Below are positions 6,026 through 7,349 of a DNA stretch of 7,349 bases, in pieces (the stretch's first letter is position 1; every line of letters starts with the position of its first letter). Position numbers and translations under genes: made by a program. The stretch is from Chloroflexota bacterium (lineage in GTDB: Bacteria; Chloroflexota; Limnocylindria; QHBO01). The notes beneath the pieces were generated by a model. That model worked only from the letters and a program-made list of their open reading frames with translations, was not told the DNA's origin and did no database searches. Where the stretch lies: positions 1 to 7,349 of the forward strand of contig JADLBB010000068.1 in assembly GCA_020848055.1 (NCBI GenBank), read 5' to 3'.

Positions 6026-6160
6026 TCACGGTCGGCGCTCGACGTCGCCCGCGAACGGAAGACCGGCCAGGTGCACCCGCCCCTTGCATTCGTGAGCCGA
6101 ATGGTTGGCCAGAATGGCGGCGCGGATCGGCGGATCAGCCGATGACGAAGCGGGTTCCAT
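6026..6160 (-). pseudogene. short ORF with a DUF2283-like C-terminal tail, probable gene remnant
   Basis: ATG 6160 opens a 44-codon frame ending at TGA 6028-6026. Its last part reads VHLAGLPFAGDVER, matching VNLDGLPFADDVER near the C-terminus of the intact DUF2283 gene at 11 of 14 residues. The DNA (6035-6076 against 6289-6330) agrees at 32 of 42 bases, with six of the ten differences at third codon positions. The N-terminal part (MEPASSSADPPIRAAILANHSAHECKG, given by its ends 6160 to 6080) shows no similarity to DUF2283. Either the tail of a second, decayed DUF2283 copy or a small gene that shares this tail. No ribosome-binding site is seen. Confidence 0.45.
6126..6143. repeat. short hairpin ATCGGC/GCCGAT
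   Basis: 6-bp perfect arms around a 6-nt loop. Its right arm is part of the 14-bp sequence TCAGCCGATGACGA (6135-6148), which is repeated exactly at 6194-6207. Confidence 0.35.
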
Positions 6161-6163
6161 GCC

Positions 6164-6189
6164 GCTGGTCTGGTCAGCTGGTCTGGTCA
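6164..6189. repeat. 13-bp perfect tandem duplication
   Basis: GCTGGTCTGGTCA occurs twice back to back (6164-6176 and 6177-6189). It looks like a recent replication-slippage or insertion scar in the non-coding spacer. Confidence 0.7.
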
Positions 6190-6195
6190 ACCCTC

Positions 6196-6213
6196 AGCCG
6201 ATGACGATCGGCT
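6196..6213 (-). terminator. hairpin downstream of the DUF2283 gene, possible terminator
   Basis: AGCCGAT and ATCGGCT form a 7-bp stem with a 4-nt loop, 30 nt past the DUF2283 stop on the minus strand. No T-run follows, so intrinsic termination would be weak. The arm sequence is shared with the repeat at 6135-6148. Confidence 0.3.
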
Positions 6214-6243
6214 CGCGAGGCGCGCTGCCCTCGTGAGCGGCTG

Positions 6244-6498
6244 TCAGGAGGCTCGCTGGAGGATCCGGAACCCCCGCGCCCGCATGACGCGCTCGACATC
6301 GTCGGCGAATGGGAGGCCATCCAGGTTGACACCGATCCGAGCCGGCGACAGCAGCTCGATCCCAATCACCGATCCGTCCGCTGCGAAGTTGACGCCTCTC
6401 GAGTCATCCAGCCGCTCCTGCCGATCCCACGGCTGGTCGGACACCTGGAGGTAGGCGGCGTCGACCGACTCGTCGTACTCCAGCAGTAGATGGGTCAT
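6244..6498 (-). CDS. DUF2283 domain protein, probable antitoxin-like partner
   Basis: An 84-residue small protein. The DUF2283 pattern is clear: LLLEYDESVDAAYLQVSDQ (4-22), a linker with ERLDDSRGVNFAADGSVIGIELLS (28-51), i.e. the conserved 'D-x-x-x-D-x-x-Y' opening and 'D-x-x-G-x-V-I-G-I-E-L-L' strand. It continues with a C-terminal stretch NLDGLPFADDVERVMR. ATG 6498 is chosen because it overlaps the upstream DUF4258 stop as ATGA and starts right at the domain; an in-frame upstream start at 6519 would lie inside the neighbour. DUF2283 has no established biochemical function. Its pairing with DUF4258 in small overlapping operons is typical of predicted toxin-antitoxin modules, which I infer here. 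Confidence 0.85.
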   Translation of the reverse strand: MTHLLLEYDESVDAAYLQVSDQPWDRQERLDDSRGVNFAADGSVIGIELLSPARIGVNLDGLPFADDVERVMRARGFRILQRAS

Positions 6499-6728
6499 CG
6501 CCGTTCGCCCTTGCGCCACACGGTCACCACTCGACCATCGATTCTATCAACCACCACCTCAATCGCTCCGTCCGGGAAGTAGCGGGTCCGTATCTCACGC
6601 TCTCGGTCGTGATCTGATCCGCGCGTCTCATCAGGCCAGACATACGTCGTTTCGACATCGTCCAACGCAATCCGCTCACGCGCAGCTTCGCGTCGAGCAT
6701 GACGACTAATCAGATCCTCAAACGGCAC
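6495..6728 (-). CDS. DUF4258 domain protein, probable toxin-like partner
   Basis: A 77-residue basic/acidic mixed protein matching DUF4258: SRHARREAARERIALDDVETT (8-28), a loop with the PDE motif, then REREIRTRYF and the C-terminal strand pair AIEVVVDRIDGRVVTVWRKGE. This domain resembles small RelE/BrnT-like folds and is often found next to DUF2283 or other antitoxin-like genes; ribonuclease activity is inference only. The start GTG 6728 is the first possible one after an in-frame stop about 25 nt upstream. It has no Shine-Dalgarno and no clear -10 at leaderless spacing, so the exact start is uncertain. Its stop overlaps the DUF2283 ATG (ATGA). Confidence 0.8.
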   Translation of the reverse strand: MPFEDLISRHARREAARERIALDDVETTYVWPDETRGSDHDREREIRTRYFPDGAIEVVVDRIDGRVVTVWRKGERR

Positions 6729-6801
6729 CCGGCAAGTGTCGTGCGCGCCGCTTATCCAGCGATTGCCGGCGGCTTACGCGTGCACGAGCGCAGGCTTGCG
6801 G

Positions 6802-6807
6802 TAGCGT
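6802..6807 (+). promoter_or_regulatory. -10-like hexamer, probable leaderless promoter of the split-barrel gene
   Basis: TAGCGT ends exactly 6 nt before the ATG at 6814. The intervening AGGTGC is not a convincing Shine-Dalgarno at that distance. The spacing is identical to that upstream of the genes starting at 2040 (+) and 5112 (-). It lies in the 85-bp gap shared with the divergent DUF4258 gene. Confidence 0.4.
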
Positions 6808-6813
6808 AGGTGC

Positions 6814-7239
6814 ATGAAGCTCGACCCGCGCTCGGCCACTCTCCGGTCGCTCATCGAAGAAGCATCCCCAGCGACGTTGACGATCTACGATGAGGACGGA
6901 CACGCCCTGACTTCACCTGTGTGGTTCCGCCTCGTGGAGGATGTGTTCGAGGTCGTCGTTGCCGACGGCGATCCCAAGTTGAAGTACCTGCGACGCGATC
7001 CACGTTGCCTGCTGCTGATCTTCGAGACCGTTCGGCCATTTCGAGGTGTCGCGGTCAACGCCGTGGCCTCGATCTCCCCGGACGCCGGTGCCCATGCCCG
7101 GCTGGACATCGCGTCTCGGTATCTTGGCCCGGAGGACGGTCGTGCCTATGCCGATCTCGCCCGCAGGCCGCCCGGATTCGTCATCGGTCTCCCGCTCTCA
7201 TCAGCGAGGGCCTGGGATCTGGCCGACAAGCTGCCCTGA
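6814..7239 (+). CDS. PNPOx-like split beta-barrel protein (possible F420/FMN-dependent)
   Basis: A 141-residue protein of the pyridoxamine 5'-phosphate oxidase-like split-barrel superfamily. Seen: an N-terminal helix then ATLTIYDEDGHALTSPVWFRLVEDVFEVVV (20-49), the typical strand-turn 'G-x-x-x-T-x-P-V-W-F' signature; DPKLKYLRRDPRCLLLIFE (53-71), matching the family's 'K-x-x-x-L-R-x-D-P-R' cofactor-loop motif; and FRGVAVNAVASISPDAGA, the strand reporting dimer/cofactor contact. Size fits F420- or FMN-binding reductases of this group, which act on many small molecules; cofactor and substrate cannot be fixed from sequence. The gene is alone on the plus strand and divergent from the DUF4258-DUF2283 pair. 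ATG 6814 is supported by family start and by a -10-like hexamer. Confidence 0.85.
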   Translation: MKLDPRSATLRSLIEEASPATLTIYDEDGHALTSPVWFRLVEDVFEVVVADGDPKLKYLRRDPRCLLLIFETVRPFRGVAVNAVASISPDAGAHARLDIASRYLGPEDGRAYADLARRPPGFVIGLPLSSARAWDLADKLP

Positions 7240-7349
7240 TGATCGGCGCACCCGCCCCTCACGCGTGGCCAAACGAGCGACACCAGCAACAGCCAACCCC
7301 CGCTTCTCACCGACCGGCGAGCACGCGGCCAAGAAGCGGACGGTCATCC

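Larger units (their letters stand above)
5801..6243. other. repeat-rich spacer without a recognised full gene
   Basis: About 440 nt between efp and the DUF2283 gene. I find no recognisable full-length protein in any frame and no tRNA. It holds a dispersed inverted pair (5856-5962), several GATTC/GAATC-type short repeats (5862-6015), a 44-codon minus-strand ORF with a DUF2283-like tail (6026-6160), a 13-bp tandem duplication (6164-6189) and two hairpins sharing AGCCGAT (6126-6143 and 6196-6213). Together these suggest decayed or inserted material rather than a simple promoter region. Confidence 0.6.

Noticed and set aside
5835..6095. 86-codon plus-strand frame in the repeat-rich spacer
   Set aside because: No recognisable domain, no ribosome-binding site, and it runs through the motif repeats; overlapping frames in the same stretch look no worse.
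7240..7349. Possible end of another minus-strand gene (frame stopping at 7307-7309) after the split-barrel gene
   Set aside because: Only 13 codons are visible before the window edge, too little to recognise; the rest of these 110 nt shows no hairpin, repeat or promoter I can support.
1..7349. CRISPR array, tRNA/rRNA gene, riboswitch or transposase
   Set aside because: No regularly spaced repeats, no tRNA-like cloverleaf or rRNA motif, no recognised aptamer core and no transposase-like protein was found by reading both strands.

Overview
This 7.3-kb window is GC-rich bacterial chromosome, by impression about two-thirds G+C. It holds housekeeping genes interleaved with small accessory modules. 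All but two genes lie on the minus strand. Read along that strand, the core order is efp (elongation factor P), a Phd/PIN toxin-antitoxin pair, xseA-xseB (exonuclease VII), then dxs (first enzyme of the MEP isoprenoid pathway). The efp / xseA / xseB / dxs neighbourhood is common in Gram-positive-type and Chloroflexota genomes. With the high GC, an Arg-tipped EF-P, a split-barrel flavin/F420-type protein and apparently leaderless genes, a Chloroflexota lineage (for example Limnocylindria/Ellin6529-like) is my best guess. An actinobacterium or a related phylum is not excluded. The organism call is inference.

Layout: 1-1925 (-) dxs, whose last few codons lie outside the window. 1926-2039 is a divergent promoter region. 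2040-2855 (+) is an isocitrate lyase/PEP mutase-family enzyme. 2857-3123 (-) xseB and 3120-4418 (-) xseA overlap by ATGA. 4424-4825 (-) is a PIN-domain toxin and 4825-5112 (-) its Phd-type antitoxin, overlapping by TGATG. 5113-5219 holds two inverted repeats. 5220-5780 (-) is efp. 5781-6243 has no recognised full gene but is rich in short repeats and holds a 44-codon ORF whose tail matches the C-terminus of the next gene. 6244-6498 (-) DUF2283 and 6495-6728 (-) DUF4258 form a second toxin-antitoxin-like pair, again with ATGA overlap. 6729-6813 is a divergent promoter region. 6814-7239 (+) is a PNPOx-like split-barrel protein. 7240-7349 shows nothing I can support.

How they fit together: dxs, xseAB and efp are core functions (isoprenoid precursors, DNA repair, translation of polyproline stretches). 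The two tightly overlapped toxin-antitoxin-type pairs, the opposite-strand mutase-family gene and the decayed repeat-rich spacer look like insertions into this core block. The most notable non-coding pattern is that three genes (2040 +, 6814 +, 5112 -) each have a TAnnnT -10-like hexamer exactly 6 nt before the ATG and no clear Shine-Dalgarno. This is the geometry of leaderless transcripts. dxs and efp instead have clear Shine-Dalgarno sequences and non-ATG starts. I see no wholly new system. The best leads are the leaderless promoter class, the DUF2283 echo, and the toxin-antitoxin pair embedded 5 nt upstream of xseA.
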